Positions 49,510 through 58,536 of a DNA stretch of 64,000 nt are shown in pieces (position 1 is the stretch's first letter; every line of letters begins with the position of its first letter). The position numbers were made by a program, and so were the translations under genes. The DNA comes from Teredinibacter franksiae (GTDB lineage Bacteria; Pseudomonadota; Gammaproteobacteria; Pseudomonadales; Cellvibrionaceae): the NCBI RefSeq assembly GCF_014218805.1, contig NZ_JACJUV010000002.1, forward strand, positions 1 to 64,000, in the 5' to 3' direction. The notes under the pieces were generated by a model. That model was given only the letters and a program-made list of their open reading frames with translations, was not told where the DNA came from and made no database searches.

Positions 49510-51237
49510 TTAATCCTTGGTAACTCGGTTGGCTTCTTCAAGGCTGGTTAATCCCGTGGCAGCCTTTCGAAGCGCAGATGTTCGTAAATCGCTAAAGCCT
49601 TCGTTGCGAGCAGCGTCGGCAATTTGGATGGAATTACCACCTTCCATGATAATACGTGAAATTTCTGGGGTGATGCTTACCACCTCGTACACACCAACAC
49701 GCCCTTTATACCCTTCATTACATTTGTCGCAACCTACGGGGTGAAAGATTGTGAGCTCATCTCGTGGAATGCCTATGGTGTCGAAGCCCTCTTCCGATAA
49801 AATTTCATCGGGAATATCATCGGCGGGTTTTTTACAGGCAGGGCATAATCGGCGCGCCAAGCGCTGGGCAATGATCAGGCTAACGGTGGTGGCCACGTTA
49901 AAGGTGGGTACGCCCATATTCAGCAAGCGGGTCAATGTTTCAGGTGCGCTGTTAGTGTGCAGAGTTGAAAGTACTAGGTGACCGGTTTGTGCGGCTTTAA
50001 TTGCAATTTCCGCCGTTTCGAGGTCTCGAATTTCACCCACCATCACTATGTCAGGGTCTTGGCGCAGAAAAGACCGCAAAGCCATCGCGAAGGTAAGCCC
50101 TACGCGGGTATTCATATTAACCTGGTTGATGCCTTCCAGGTTGATCTCTACAGGGTCTTCCGCGGTTGAGATGTTTCGCTCGGTCGTGTTGAGAATATTT
50201 AAGCCGGTATAAAGCGATACCGTTTTACCTGAGCCGGTTGGGCCCGTGACCAGAATCATACCCTGTGGTTGCGCCAGGGTGTCTAAGTACATTTTTTTCT
50301 GCTCTTCTTCGTAGCCGAGGGCGTCGATACCCAATTTTGCGCTTGAGGGGTCCAGAATACGCAGTACAATTTTTTCGCCAAACAGCGTCGGCAGAGAATT
50401 TACACGGAAATCGATCGCACGATTTTTGGATATCTTCATTTTGATGCGGCCATCCTGAGGAACACGCCGTTCGGAGATATCCATTTGCGACATAACTTTT
50501 AGTCGCGCCGCCAGCCTCGTTGCTAAGTTCACTGGGGGTCGTGCAACTTCTTTAAGAATGCCGTCTGTACGTAAGCGCACTCTAAAGGCCTTCTCGTACG
50601 GTTCAAAGTGTATGTCCGAAGCTCCAATTTTAATGGCATCCAATAGTACTTTGTTTACGAAGCGTACAATGGGTGCTTCATCAACTTCGGACGTATCCTC
50701 ACCGCCTGCTGGCCCGTCTTCATCGACGGCCTCTATATCGAGGTCGTCGAGAGAATCTTCGTCCAAGCCACCCAGCGCATCGCCCAAGCTTTCTTCTTCC
50801 GCGTTGAGGAAAACTTCAATAGCCGTGTGTAACTTGTCTGCCTCAGTAATAAGTGCTTCAGTCGTTAGGCCTGTGTTGAACTTGATTTCGTCAAGCGCAT
50901 GCAGGTTGGTTGGGTCTGAAAGCGCAACAAATAGTCGGTTTCCGCGTTTATGCAGGGGAAGAGCGTGGTGTTTTTTAATCAGCTTGGGGTCTACTACCCC
51001 CCTAGGAATGGCGTCCGTACTAATACTCCCAAGGTCGAATAAAGGAGTGCCAAATTCATCTGCCGCAGCAAGGGCGATTTGCTTGCCGCTAATGGAGCTG
51101 TTATTGACTAAAAAAAGAGGTAACGGCGTTTTTTCCCGTTTGGCGCCCTCAATTGCATTAATGGCGCCTTCTTCAGTAATCAGCTCATCACGAACCAATC
51201 GCCGTACGAGACCACTCAGGCTGACTGATGTGTTCAT
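49510..51237 (-). CDS. pilB: Type IV pilus extension ATPase PilB
   Basis: PilB powers pilus extension. The 575 residues have an N-terminal MshEN-like domain (about 1-150), which in related ATPases binds c-di-GMP, although I cannot confirm the ligand motif. The ATPase core has Walker A GPTGSGKTVSLYTGL, the Asp box DIVMVGEIRDLETAE and the His box TGHLVLSTLHTN. A tetracysteine zinc site is seen in CPACKKP and CDKCNEGYKG. It is the first gene of the minus-strand pil run; the region upstream holds the IS remnant. Confidence 0.97.
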   Translation of the reverse strand: MNTSVSLSGLVRRLVRDELITEEGAINAIEGAKREKTPLPLFLVNNSSISGKQIALAAADEFGTPLFDLGSISTDAIPRGVVDPKLIKKHHALPLHKRGNRLFVALSDPTNLHALDEIKFNTGLTTEALITEADKLHTAIEVFLNAEEESLGDALGGLDEDSLDDLDIEAVDEDGPAGGEDTSEVDEAPIVRFVNKVLLDAIKIGASDIHFEPYEKAFRVRLRTDGILKEVARPPVNLATRLAARLKVMSQMDISERRVPQDGRIKMKISKNRAIDFRVNSLPTLFGEKIVLRILDPSSAKLGIDALGYEEEQKKMYLDTLAQPQGMILVTGPTGSGKTVSLYTGLNILNTTERNISTAEDPVEINLEGINQVNMNTRVGLTFAMALRSFLRQDPDIVMVGEIRDLETAEIAIKAAQTGHLVLSTLHTNSAPETLTRLLNMGVPTFNVATTVSLIIAQRLARRLCPACKKPADDIPDEILSEEGFDTIGIPRDELTIFHPVGCDKCNEGYKGRVGVYEVVSITPEISRIIMEGGNSIQIADAARNEGFSDLRTSALRKAATGLTSLEEANRVTKD

Positions 51238-51455
51238 ATCTTCTCTGGTTACCCTGTATCTTCGAGAGGTTTTTTGCTGCGTGTTCCACTCAATTGTAGG
51301 TTAGCACGGCAAAGCCTGGAGATTTCCAGCCAAACTTTACCACTTTTTTGAGGTTCGGCCAGTAACCTGTTGTAAGTTTTAGGATTTTAAGTGAAACAGA
51401 GCATAAATTCAGTTTTGCATAGTGGCAAATATTGCGGTAATTAAAAATAGGTAAA
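51238..51455. other. pilB upstream region
   Basis: No gene was found between the pilB start and the left end of the IS remnant. The minus-strand pilB promoter should lie here, but I could not identify convincing boxes. Confidence 0.4.
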
Positions 51456-52055
51456 CCCCCAGTTCAGCTGGAGCGACTCGTCTAGATTCTAACTAATGCC
51501 GGGGTATAAGTAGCCTCAGGTCTCGATCAAAAGACAATTAGAGAAACCTGTGCAAGGCCCTAAAGTTTGCCCCATACGCGTTGGGACTATAAGTATCACA
51601 CTGTATTTATTCCGAAGAAAAGACAAAAGTTGATATTTGGAGCTATTGTTGAAAATATTTGGGTGGTGTTTTTCATGAATTAGCGCCTCAGAAAGGGAAA
51701 ATTATAGGGGAGGGCCATTTGATGCCTGATCATGTTCAAATGCGCTTGAGTATTCCGCCAAAACTGGAGGTATTCAATGTGGCTGGATTTATAAAGGGTA
51801 AAAGTGCAATATCAAGCGTTCTACATTTTAAGGGTAAGAAAAGAAATTGTAAGGGTTAGGTTAGAGATTGTTATGCTTCCACTGTTAGTTTGAATGAAGG
51901 CATCATAAGGGAGCGTATTCGGAACTAGGGAGAAAATGATACTCATCGAAGTCAGTTGAATCTTGATGTGCTAGTTGCGCACGCCTTGGACGGCTACTTG
52001 GGCATTTTAGGGCATCAGTCAATAAGCCTCCGGCCTTACAGGAGGTAAGTTCACT
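51456..52055 (+). mobile_element. Decayed IS200-like (IS200/IS605 family) insertion element
   Basis: The left end shows an imperfect hairpin (CCCCCAG, TTCA, GCTGGAG at 51456-51473). The right end shows CCTCC/GGAGG separated by GGCCTTACA (52027-52045). Both resemble the subterminal palindromes of IS200-type elements, which lack terminal inverted repeats. Between them is a broken TnpA gene. The size of about 600-700 bp fits an IS200 with tnpA only. Exact boundaries are uncertain. The element separates pilB from pilA and has clearly been inactive for some time. Confidence 0.7.
51564..51966 (+). pseudogene. tnpA: IS200-type transposase TnpA remnant
   Basis: TnpA of this family is a small HUH tyrosine transposase. 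In the first frame TRWDYKYHTVFIPKKRQKLI (51576 on) matches the family N-terminus. A shift near 51650-51662 leads to GGVFHELAPQKGKIIGEGHL, then MPDHVQMRLSIPPK and FIKGKSAISS, which end at a stop at 51857. The same frame after the stop continues with family-like STVSLNEGIIRERIRN, another stop, and THRSQLNL. The HUH-type segment reads HVQM, where HVHM is usual, so the second His is lost. No start codon survives (a stop precedes 51564). It is clearly non-functional. Confidence 0.8.
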
Positions 52056-52195
52056 TTGAGTTCGTCTTGCTGGCTGCAATTATTGTCTTTGTAGTGACAA
52101 TAATTGTCATTTATGGCAGCCTCAAGTGCTTGCTAACGAAGCCTCTTTTAAACTGAACCTTTGAAAACAGCTTGATATTCAAGGGGTTGGCTGAG

Positions 52196-52211
52196 TTGGC
52201 ATTGTTGTTGA
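52196..52211 (+). promoter_or_regulatory. Possible sigma-54 promoter of pilA
   Basis: TGGCAT, five bases, then TTGAA fits the sigma-54 pattern TGGCAC-N5-TTGCA except for the last base of the -24 box and A for C in the -12 GC. It would start transcription near 52222, about 34 bases before pilA. pilA in pseudomonads uses sigma-54 with PilSR. The -12 mismatch is the main doubt. Confidence 0.4.
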
Positions 52212-52255
52212 ATGTATGAGTTCAACTCTCAATCATTCCTGTTGGAGGAATTTAC

Positions 52256-52777
52256 ATGAAACAAGTACAGCAAGGTTTTACGCTTATCGAACTGATGATT
52301 GTTATTGCAATTATCGGAATCCTCGCAGCTGTGGCTCTACCGGCATACCAAGACTACACCGTACGCTCAAAAATCTCTGAAGTACTGATTGCCGCGACTT
52401 CACCAAAGGCTTTAATCAGTGAAGCTTTCCAGAGCGATGGTTTGACTGGCGCGCAAAATGCGGCTGCTGAGTATAACACCCGTAACGTAAACCAGAAATC
52501 TTCAAAGTTCGTTGCTGATATTACCATTGATGAAGCTACAGCTGGCATTACCGTGACCACTGGCGCGGCGGCTACATCAGGCCTGCCAACTGATGCAGCG
52601 GGGATGACTTTAGTTTTTAGCCCGAATGTTCAGTCGGCTGCACTTGCTCTTGGTGCAACGGGTGCAATTGACTGGGCTTGTGGTTCAACGACTCAAAATA
52701 CTGCCGCTACTCGTGGACTTGGAAGTGCGGTTGCTGGAACACTTCCAGCTAAATACGCACCTTCTGAATGTCGTTAA
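52256..52777 (+). CDS. pilA: Type IV major pilin PilA
   Basis: PilA is the pilus subunit. The 173-residue prepilin has a short leader MKQVQQG, cut by PilD before Phe8, giving [20 protein letters not shown] with the conserved Glu5. The N-terminal helix is followed by a variable beta region. Two cysteines near the C-terminus (DWACGSTT and PSECR) would form the D-loop disulfide. A strong ribosome site (GGAGGA) precedes the start. It is divergent from pilB and has its own terminator. Confidence 0.96.
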   Translation: MKQVQQGFTLIELMIVIAIIGILAAVALPAYQDYTVRSKISEVLIAATSPKALISEAFQSDGLTGAQNAAAEYNTRNVNQKSSKFVADITIDEATAGITVTTGAAATSGLPTDAAGMTLVFSPNVQSAALALGATGAIDWACGSTTQNTAATRGLGSAVAGTLPAKYAPSECR

Positions 52778-52820
52778 TAATACTGGGCGCTTGATTTGCT
52801 AAACCGCCCGATTTTATAGT

Positions 52821-52848
52821 AAAGCCCCGCATAGCCGGGGCTTTTTTA
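52821..52848 (+). terminator. Intrinsic terminator after pilA
   Basis: An 8-bp stem (AAGCCCCG and CGGGGCTT) with a CATAGC loop is followed by a T-run of six. It stands 44 bases after the pilA stop and would limit read-through into the accessory gene. Confidence 0.9.
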
Positions 52849-52908
52849 TGTCTGCTACTTTGTGAAATTTGTTTCTGAGGAAACCTACTTTATATAGGGA
52901 GAGGTTTT

Positions 52909-53664
52909 GTGATCGTTAAGGTTAAATGTAAAGCCGCATTATGGCACTTCATTTTTACTGCATTTGTTGCAATTATTTCGGCAGGCATAATTTTTGTTGC
53001 GTGGTTTCCTGCGCCATTCACAGGTATTGCCGGAGGCTTGGAGCTTTGGAAAATATTGATTGTGGTGGAGCTATCATTGGGGCCGCTGATGTCTCTGGTC
53101 ATTTATAACCCGTCTAAAGGCGTGCGCGAACTTATATTGGATTACAGTTTGGTTGCTGTTGTGCAGCTTGCTGCATTAATTTATGGGCTTGCGACGGTAT
53201 ACCAAGCTCGTCCGGTATTTTTTGTGTTTGTAAAAGATCGTTTTGAATTGGTGCTTGCTTCTGAATTCGATAAAGGTGATAGGCAGCAGGCTAATGCCTG
53301 GGAGCGACATTGGTATGGGGTGTCGTTAGTCTCAACCCGTCCGCCGCAAAACAGTGAAGAGCGAGCTGAGTTACTGTTTGGTGTAGTTGAAAGTGGCAGG
53401 GGAGTTCATCTCAGGCCAAAATACTACAGTGTCATCGATGTGGATTTGGTGCGTGAGCATGGACAGTCGCTAACAGCGTTACGCAACCTATTAATTCAAG
53501 CTGACGAGAGTTCTTTACTAACGGGTATACGCAATTTTGATGATGAGCATTATTGGTTACCCGCTGTTAACGGAAAGTCATATTTGATTGTTATTATGGA
53601 TGGCTCAAACAAACCGGTAACCTTTCTCCCTATTGACCCGTGGGAGCTTATGAAATCCGCATAG
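52909..53664 (+). CDS. TfpX/TfpZ-type type IV pilin accessory protein
   Basis: This 251-residue inner-membrane protein has three hydrophobic segments (about 12-36, 42-66 and 76-98), then a soluble periplasmic domain. The pattern AAFTG-type WFPAPFTGIAGGLELWKILI, ELSLGPLMSLVIYNPSKGVR and YQARPVFFVFVKDRFELV is what I know from TfpX/TfpZ proteins, encoded directly after pilA and needed for assembly of their cognate pilin in Pseudomonas and Acinetobacter. Start GTG 52909 has GGGAGAGG upstream. The end overlaps nadC (convergent) by 17 bp. Confidence 0.85.
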   Translation: MIVKVKCKAALWHFIFTAFVAIISAGIIFVAWFPAPFTGIAGGLELWKILIVVELSLGPLMSLVIYNPSKGVRELILDYSLVAVVQLAALIYGLATVYQARPVFFVFVKDRFELVLASEFDKGDRQQANAWERHWYGVSLVSTRPPQNSEERAELLFGVVESGRGVHLRPKYYSVIDVDLVREHGQSLTALRNLLIQADESSLLTGIRNFDDEHYWLPAVNGKSYLIVIMDGSNKPVTFLPIDPWELMKSA

Positions 53665-54490
53665 ACAAATCTACCGCCACCAGGTTCTTCGTTAAATCTC
53701 CAAACGAACAATAATCCACCTTAAGCTCAGTGCGCTTACCTAGATTGTCAATGGTTAAATTTCCGCTAAGCTCAAACTTGGATGCGCCTCGGTCTAGTAG
53801 CATGGCTTGTTCAATCATTGCTTCACTAAAGTTATCTAGCATTGCGATATCTGCGTTTGCGGCTATGGCTTCTTTGAGTTCGGATATGCTTTCTGTTTCT
53901 ATTTCTACCTTTTTCGCTGGGGCGATTTCGCGGGCTCTTTTAATCGCGGCGCTAATACCGCCGCAGGCGGCAATGTGGTTTTCTTTAATTAAAAACGCAT
54001 CAAACAAGCCTATGCGATGATTATGGCACCCTCCACAATTTACGGCATATTTTTGTGCGGTTCTTAAGCCTGGTATGGTTTTGCGGGTATCGAGTATTTT
54101 GATGTCAGTGCCCTCCACTAGTTTAGCGTAGTGGCTGGCTTTTGTGGCGATGCCGGAAAGTAGCTGAAGGAAGTTCATGGCGGTGCGTTCGCCGGTGAGC
54201 AGGGTGCGGGTATTACCCTGTAGGGTTACAAGTTTGGTGTTGGCTTTTATGCTGTCGCCGTCTTTTACGTGCCAGTCAATGGCTGTTAGCCCACCGAGTT
54301 GGTGAAAGGTTTCGGTTAGCCAGGCGGCGCCGCAGAAGGTGCAGTCTTCGCGGGTGATGATTTCGGCGGTATCGGTTTTGCTCGCGGGTATAAGCTCGGC
54401 GGTTATGTCGCCGTCGCCTACATCTTCTGTTAGGGCGTCTCTAACGTTGCGTTCAATATCGTCGCGAATCATGTCGAGCGTTATGTTCAT
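53648..54490 (-). CDS. nadC: Nicotinate-nucleotide pyrophosphorylase (carboxylating)
   Basis: NadC converts quinolinate and PRPP to nicotinate mononucleotide in NAD synthesis. The 280 residues include FCGAAWLTETF, RTAMNFLQLLSGIAT, ILDTRKTIPGLRTAQKYAV, NHRIGLFDAFLIKENHI and IEIETES-type VEIETESISELKEAI, all expected. The length is normal. It converges on the pilin accessory gene and is followed upstream by the aspartic protease gene. nadC, ampD and pil genes are neighbours in Pseudomonas too. Confidence 0.97.
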   Translation of the reverse strand: MNITLDMIRDDIERNVRDALTEDVGDGDITAELIPASKTDTAEIITREDCTFCGAAWLTETFHQLGGLTAIDWHVKDGDSIKANTKLVTLQGNTRTLLTGERTAMNFLQLLSGIATKASHYAKLVEGTDIKILDTRKTIPGLRTAQKYAVNCGGCHNHRIGLFDAFLIKENHIAACGGISAAIKRAREIAPAKKVEIETESISELKEAIAANADIAMLDNFSEAMIEQAMLLDRGASKFELSGNLTIDNLGKRTELKVDYCSFGDLTKNLVAVDLSMRIS

Positions 54491-54520
54491 GTAACCGGGT
54501 CTCTATATTTTTAGGTCAGG

Positions 54521-55045
54521 TCAGTTCAAGTGTTGGCGCAGGGTGAGGTACTTGCCCTGTTGGCTGAAGTCCAGCGTTTTCAAGGCGCTCATGCCGAGGA
54601 GTATTTCGTCGCCGTCCATACCGGGGTTTAGGGATGCTCGCACCTCGTTGAGTTTGATTGGGCCCAGTTCTAGGCTATCGATAGAGGTAGACCACACCTG
54701 AACAGTGCCATTGGCGGTGGATACGGGGAATCTAGCCCCCTGTTTTAGCTGAAGCTTACGCCCAAGGTTGGCGGGTATGGCCACGTGGGTGGCACCGGTG
54801 TCTAGCATGAAGGTGACCGGGTGGCCGTTGATTTTGCCTGTGGCCACGTAATGGCCGTAGCGATTGCGCTCCAATACAACTTCCCGAGCGCTTCCATTAA
54901 TGCCGCCTTCGAGCTGCTGATTAGGGTTGTAGAGATTTTCTTCTCTACTGGCAAAGAAGAGCGTGAGCCCAGCCAGAACGAGTACCCAGCTGAGGGTCAG
55001 CATTCCCTTTCCAAGGCCTTTACCTGGCGGAGGATTGTCGGTCAT
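54521..55045 (-). CDS. Membrane-anchored retropepsin-like aspartic protease (TIGR02281-type)
   Basis: This 174-residue protein has an N-terminal membrane helix (about 15-34, MLTLSWVLVLAGLTLFFASR) and a single-domain clan AA protease. The active-site motif is FMLDTGATHVAIP (Asp near residue 83), with a second conserved segment DEILLGMSALKTLDF near the C-terminus, as in families of bacterial retropepsin-like proteases. It probably works as a dimer on the periplasmic side. Its substrate is unknown. It lies 30 bp upstream of nadC on the same strand and diverges from the second DUF1631 gene. Confidence 0.85.
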   Translation of the reverse strand: MTDNPPPGKGLGKGMLTLSWVLVLAGLTLFFASREENLYNPNQQLEGGINGSAREVVLERNRYGHYVATGKINGHPVTFMLDTGATHVAIPANLGRKLQLKQGARFPVSTANGTVQVWSTSIDSLELGPIKLNEVRASLNPGMDGDEILLGMSALKTLDFSQQGKYLTLRQHLN

Positions 55046-55308
55046 GGGGCTCGCTGTACAAAGTGAAATAATGCGCTACTAGGGTTGAGGGATTTGATTA
55101 TAACAGGCCTACCTTATTAGGACAGAGAAGTATTAAGTGTGTCACGCTTTGTGAACTTGCCTGTGATACATTTCTCGAACCAGCCACGTTACCGTGGGCG
55201 CATACCCTCCTTACATTATACTGACTGAATAAAAGCCGACAAAATGTGTCGTTACCCGACTCTCGCTCTTGTCGGCGTTACGTTATAGCGGTCCAATGGA
55301 GGCATTCT

Positions 55309-57807
55309 GTGCCCGAAAATGCCAAGCAACCCAAAAATATTAAGGTCGTGCATTTGGAACCCGAAAGTCAAAGAAGGGCGCGCGCGCGTTTAGCTCGCCT
55401 CCCTGCTGCAGTCCATGCCCTGCATGAGAAAGGTAAGTTTCAACTAGCCGAAAAACTTAAGGTGTTTTTTGATCAAGCTGATGACTCTTTGTTCAGTCTC
55501 GCCGATAAAGCCAGCTCTAACCAAGAGCAAAATATCTATTTTGATTCGATGCGCGAGGTGCGTGTTCAGCGCCGAGGCTTTGAAAACCGTTTTGGCAATG
55601 CCATTGACGACGCTTTCGCCGCGCTGGTGACAAATGCCCATGCGGCGGCCGAAAAAGAGCTGTTGCTCGCTGCGGATGAGCTTTCGCTCGTTAACCACGA
55701 AGAGCTGGAAGAAATGGTGGCTTTGGATTCGTCTGTTTCTCGTGCCAGCAGTGAGTTTGGCAACGAAATCCAAGTGTTATCCCTACGCCTAGATACCTTG
55801 GTGCCGGTAAAAGTGTATGAAAAAAACAACCCGCTCGGGCCGTCTGTAATTGCTGATGCGTTTATGGGGCAGGCGAAACGGTTGGATATCGATATCAAAG
55901 CCAAGCTGGTTTTGTTCAAGTTGTTCGACCGCGTGGTTATGCAAAATTTGGCGTCTCTGTATTCTGCCGTAAATCAGATACTGATCGACAACAATGTGCT
56001 TCCACAACTCAGCCAGGGCGTTTCTTCGCCGGGGGCTGCCGCAAGGGCTGTTCCGGTTAAATCGGTGCAAGCACCGGCTGGTACAACTGCACAGAGCCCC
56101 AGCGAAAATAGTGAGGTGGTGTCGCTGCTAAAGGAGCTGTTAGCTGAACGGCAAAAAAATACAGCAGCAAGTGCCCATTCATCTGTATCAGAAGTTGTTC
56201 GGTTGCTGTCGTTGGCCCAGCAAGCCCCCGCACAGGTCAGCGGTGGGTTGGAGGGCAAGACGGCGCTGGACCTCATTACAGACATACAGCAACGCAGTGG
56301 CAGTACCGTTGGTGTTGGGCGCACAGAGCAGGAAATCATTAACCTAGTGGATATGTTATTTAAATTTATCCTCGAGGATCGCAACCTAGCAGAAGAGATG
56401 AAGGCTGTTATTAGCCGCATGCAAATTCCGCTGGTAAAAGTAGCGCTATTGGACAAATCATTTTTCGCCAAAGGTGGACATGCCGCACGGCGCTTATTAA
56501 ATGAGATGGCAACGGCGGCTCTAGGTTGGCAACCAGCCAAAGCTGGAGAGCAGGGCAGTAACGGTGACCCTCTCCATCAAAAAATGCAAAGCGTCGTACA
56601 AACGTTACTCAATCAGTTCGACACGGATGTGGCTATATTTACCGAGTTGTTGGCGGATTTCACATCGTTTGTTGAAAAAGATAGGAGGCGAGCTGAACTG
56701 CTAGAGCGGCGTACGCTCGATGCCGAAGACGGAAAAGCGAAAACCGAAATGGCGCGAATGACCGTTGCCGCCGAAATTGAGTTGAGAACTGTGGATGTGC
56801 AATTGCCACCGGTTGTTCTCAACCTTATCGAAGGGCCGTGGAATAACGTGTTGTTTGCAACGGTACTGAAATTCGGCAATGAATCTGAGGCTTGGCAAAC
56901 GGGCTTAAAAACGCTGGAAGATCTTATTTGGAGCACGCAGGTACCGGCAACGGCCGAAGATCGAAAGCGCCTTATTGCTATGGTGCCAGATTTACTTCAG
57001 CGCTTAAGGGCAGGGCTCGATTATATCGCATTCAACCCGTTTGAAATGTCGGAAATATTCAAGGCGTTAGAGTCGGTACATTTGGAGTGTATCCGCGGTA
57101 AACACAGTGAAGTCTCTTCGGTGGCCCCAGCGCAGAAAGTCGTCAATCCAGTGAAGGAGAGTGTTGCTGGGGGTAAAATTCCGCAGGAAAAAACAACCTC
57201 CCAGAAATCCGCCCTGCATAAAGCTGTTTCGAGGGAGGTTGATCTTAACCCCATTCCCGGTGCAGAGGGAGACACAGCGCAGGCGGGAGCGAAAGCTCAA
57301 AATACAGGTGACAGTATAGATGAGAGTGCGCTGGAGCAAGAGCTAACAGCTGCCGATGCAGAGCTTGGTGATGTGGATGATTTCCTCGCGGATGTTGATG
57401 CTGCACTGGATTTCACCGCCCCAGAAGAAAAGAAGCTTCAAACGAAGACCGCGAGTGTAAAACCGGTAACTAAGACAATATCGAATAAGCCTAAAGCGGT
57501 GGAGAAAGTAGCCGAGGCGCAACTACCCGAAAACGACCCTTTTATGCAGCAGGTAGCGTCGTTTGTTCAGGGGGCTTGGTTTGATATGACCGACGAAGAC
57601 AGTCATGTGAGTCGCTGTAGGCTGGCCGCCGTGATTAAGCCCACGGGAAAATACATTTTTGTTAACCGTAGCGGTATGAAAGTCGCGGAAAAACAGCAGC
57701 AAGAGCTGGCTTATCTACTTATGCAAAACCGTATTCGCGCATTGGATAACAGTATGTTGTTCGATCGTGCACTTGAAACGGTCGTAACAAGTTTACGTAA
57801 ACCTTAA
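55309..57807 (+). CDS. DUF1631 family protein (second paralogue)
   Basis: This 832-residue protein is soluble and mostly helical, with the same layout as the 9171-11441 product: an N-terminal helical domain (LPAAVHALHEKGKFQLAEKL), the central DRNLAEEMKAVISRMQIPLV and LNQFDTDVAIFTELLADFTS, and a terminal beta-rich domain (VQGAWFDMTDEDSHVSRCRL). An extra low-complexity region (about 615-735, rich in K/A/E/D) separates the core from the last domain. GTG 55309 is chosen because GGAG lies 7 bases upstream; the frame is open to 55246 with no similarity. It is single, next to ampD. Function is unknown. Confidence 0.84.
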   Translation: MPENAKQPKNIKVVHLEPESQRRARARLARLPAAVHALHEKGKFQLAEKLKVFFDQADDSLFSLADKASSNQEQNIYFDSMREVRVQRRGFENRFGNAIDDAFAALVTNAHAAAEKELLLAADELSLVNHEELEEMVALDSSVSRASSEFGNEIQVLSLRLDTLVPVKVYEKNNPLGPSVIADAFMGQAKRLDIDIKAKLVLFKLFDRVVMQNLASLYSAVNQILIDNNVLPQLSQGVSSPGAAARAVPVKSVQAPAGTTAQSPSENSEVVSLLKELLAERQKNTAASAHSSVSEVVRLLSLAQQAPAQVSGGLEGKTALDLITDIQQRSGSTVGVGRTEQEIINLVDMLFKFILEDRNLAEEMKAVISRMQIPLVKVALLDKSFFAKGGHAARRLLNEMATAALGWQPAKAGEQGSNGDPLHQKMQSVVQTLLNQFDTDVAIFTELLADFTSFVEKDRRRAELLERRTLDAEDGKAKTEMARMTVAAEIELRTVDVQLPPVVLNLIEGPWNNVLFATVLKFGNESEAWQTGLKTLEDLIWSTQVPATAEDRKRLIAMVPDLLQRLRAGLDYIAFNPFEMSEIFKALESVHLECIRGKHSEVSSVAPAQKVVNPVKESVAGGKIPQEKTTSQKSALHKAVSREVDLNPIPGAEGDTAQAGAKAQNTGDSIDESALEQELTAADAELGDVDDFLADVDAALDFTAPEEKKLQTKTASVKPVTKTISNKPKAVEKVAEAQLPENDPFMQQVASFVQGAWFDMTDEDSHVSRCRLAAVIKPTGKYIFVNRSGMKVAEKQQQELAYLLMQNRIRALDNSMLFDRALETVVTSLRKP

Positions 57808-57975
57808 TACCTTCTCCTCACCATAGCTTTTTTGCCTAGTAAGGGTGCGATTCACGGCTCTCGGCGTTATCATAAGCGCCAGAATTGGCCTGCAAGCGTA
57901 ACCTACACACAAGCGGTACCTACACAATAGAAACCGTGCTGGCCAGTATTCGTACAATCTGTGGGATGTCGATAG

Positions 57976-58521
57976 ATGGCGCAAGCAATCGAGCAAGGGT
58001 GGTACCAGCTGGCGGAGCAACAGGCTTCGCCAAATTGCAATCAGCGCCCTTCTAAAGTCGAAATATCTCTCCTTGTTATCCATAATATTAGCCTACCGCC
58101 TGGCGAATACGGTGGCGGCTATATCGAGCGTTTTTTTCTCAATAAGCTCCCCGTGGAAAAGCATCCTTATTTCGAAACCATCGCCAATCTGCAGGTGTCT
58201 GCTCACTGTTTAATCCAGCGCAATGGCGATATTGTACAATTTGTGCCCTTTCACAAGCGTGCCTGGCATGCAGGGGAATCTGTATTCCAAGGACGGGAAA
58301 ACTGCAATGACTTCTCTATTGGTATTGAGCTGGAGGGGACGGACACAGAGCCCTATACTGATCAACAGTATCAGGCGCTGGTAGCCTTAACAAAAGCCAT
58401 TATTGATTGTTTTCCAAACATAACACCGCAACGTATTAAGGGGCATTGCGATATTGCCCCCGATAGAAAATCAGACCCAGGCCCAGTGTTCAATTGGGCC
58501 CGGTATTTGTCTTTGCTATAA
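57976..58521 (+). CDS. ampD: 1,6-anhydro-N-acetylmuramyl-L-alanine amidase AmpD
   Basis: AmpD removes the peptide from anhydro-muropeptides in the cytoplasm during wall recycling and so keeps AmpC beta-lactamase induction low. The 181 residues contain LLVIHNISLPPGEYGG (first zinc His), SAHCLIQRNGDIVQFVPF, RAWHAGES and the C-terminal GHCDIAPDRKSDPGPVFNW (second His and Asp ligand). All three zinc ligands are present. It has no signal peptide, as expected for the cytoplasmic AmpD. ampE follows after 15 bp. Confidence 0.97.
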   Translation: MAQAIEQGWYQLAEQQASPNCNQRPSKVEISLLVIHNISLPPGEYGGGYIERFFLNKLPVEKHPYFETIANLQVSAHCLIQRNGDIVQFVPFHKRAWHAGESVFQGRENCNDFSIGIELEGTDTEPYTDQQYQALVALTKAIIDCFPNITPQRIKGHCDIAPDRKSDPGPVFNWARYLSLL

Positions 58522-58536
58522 AGCAGTGGAGCTTTC

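Noticed and set aside
55246..55308. N-terminal extension of the second DUF1631 gene
   Set aside because: There is a strong ribosome site before the GTG at 55309 and the upstream residues show no family similarity.
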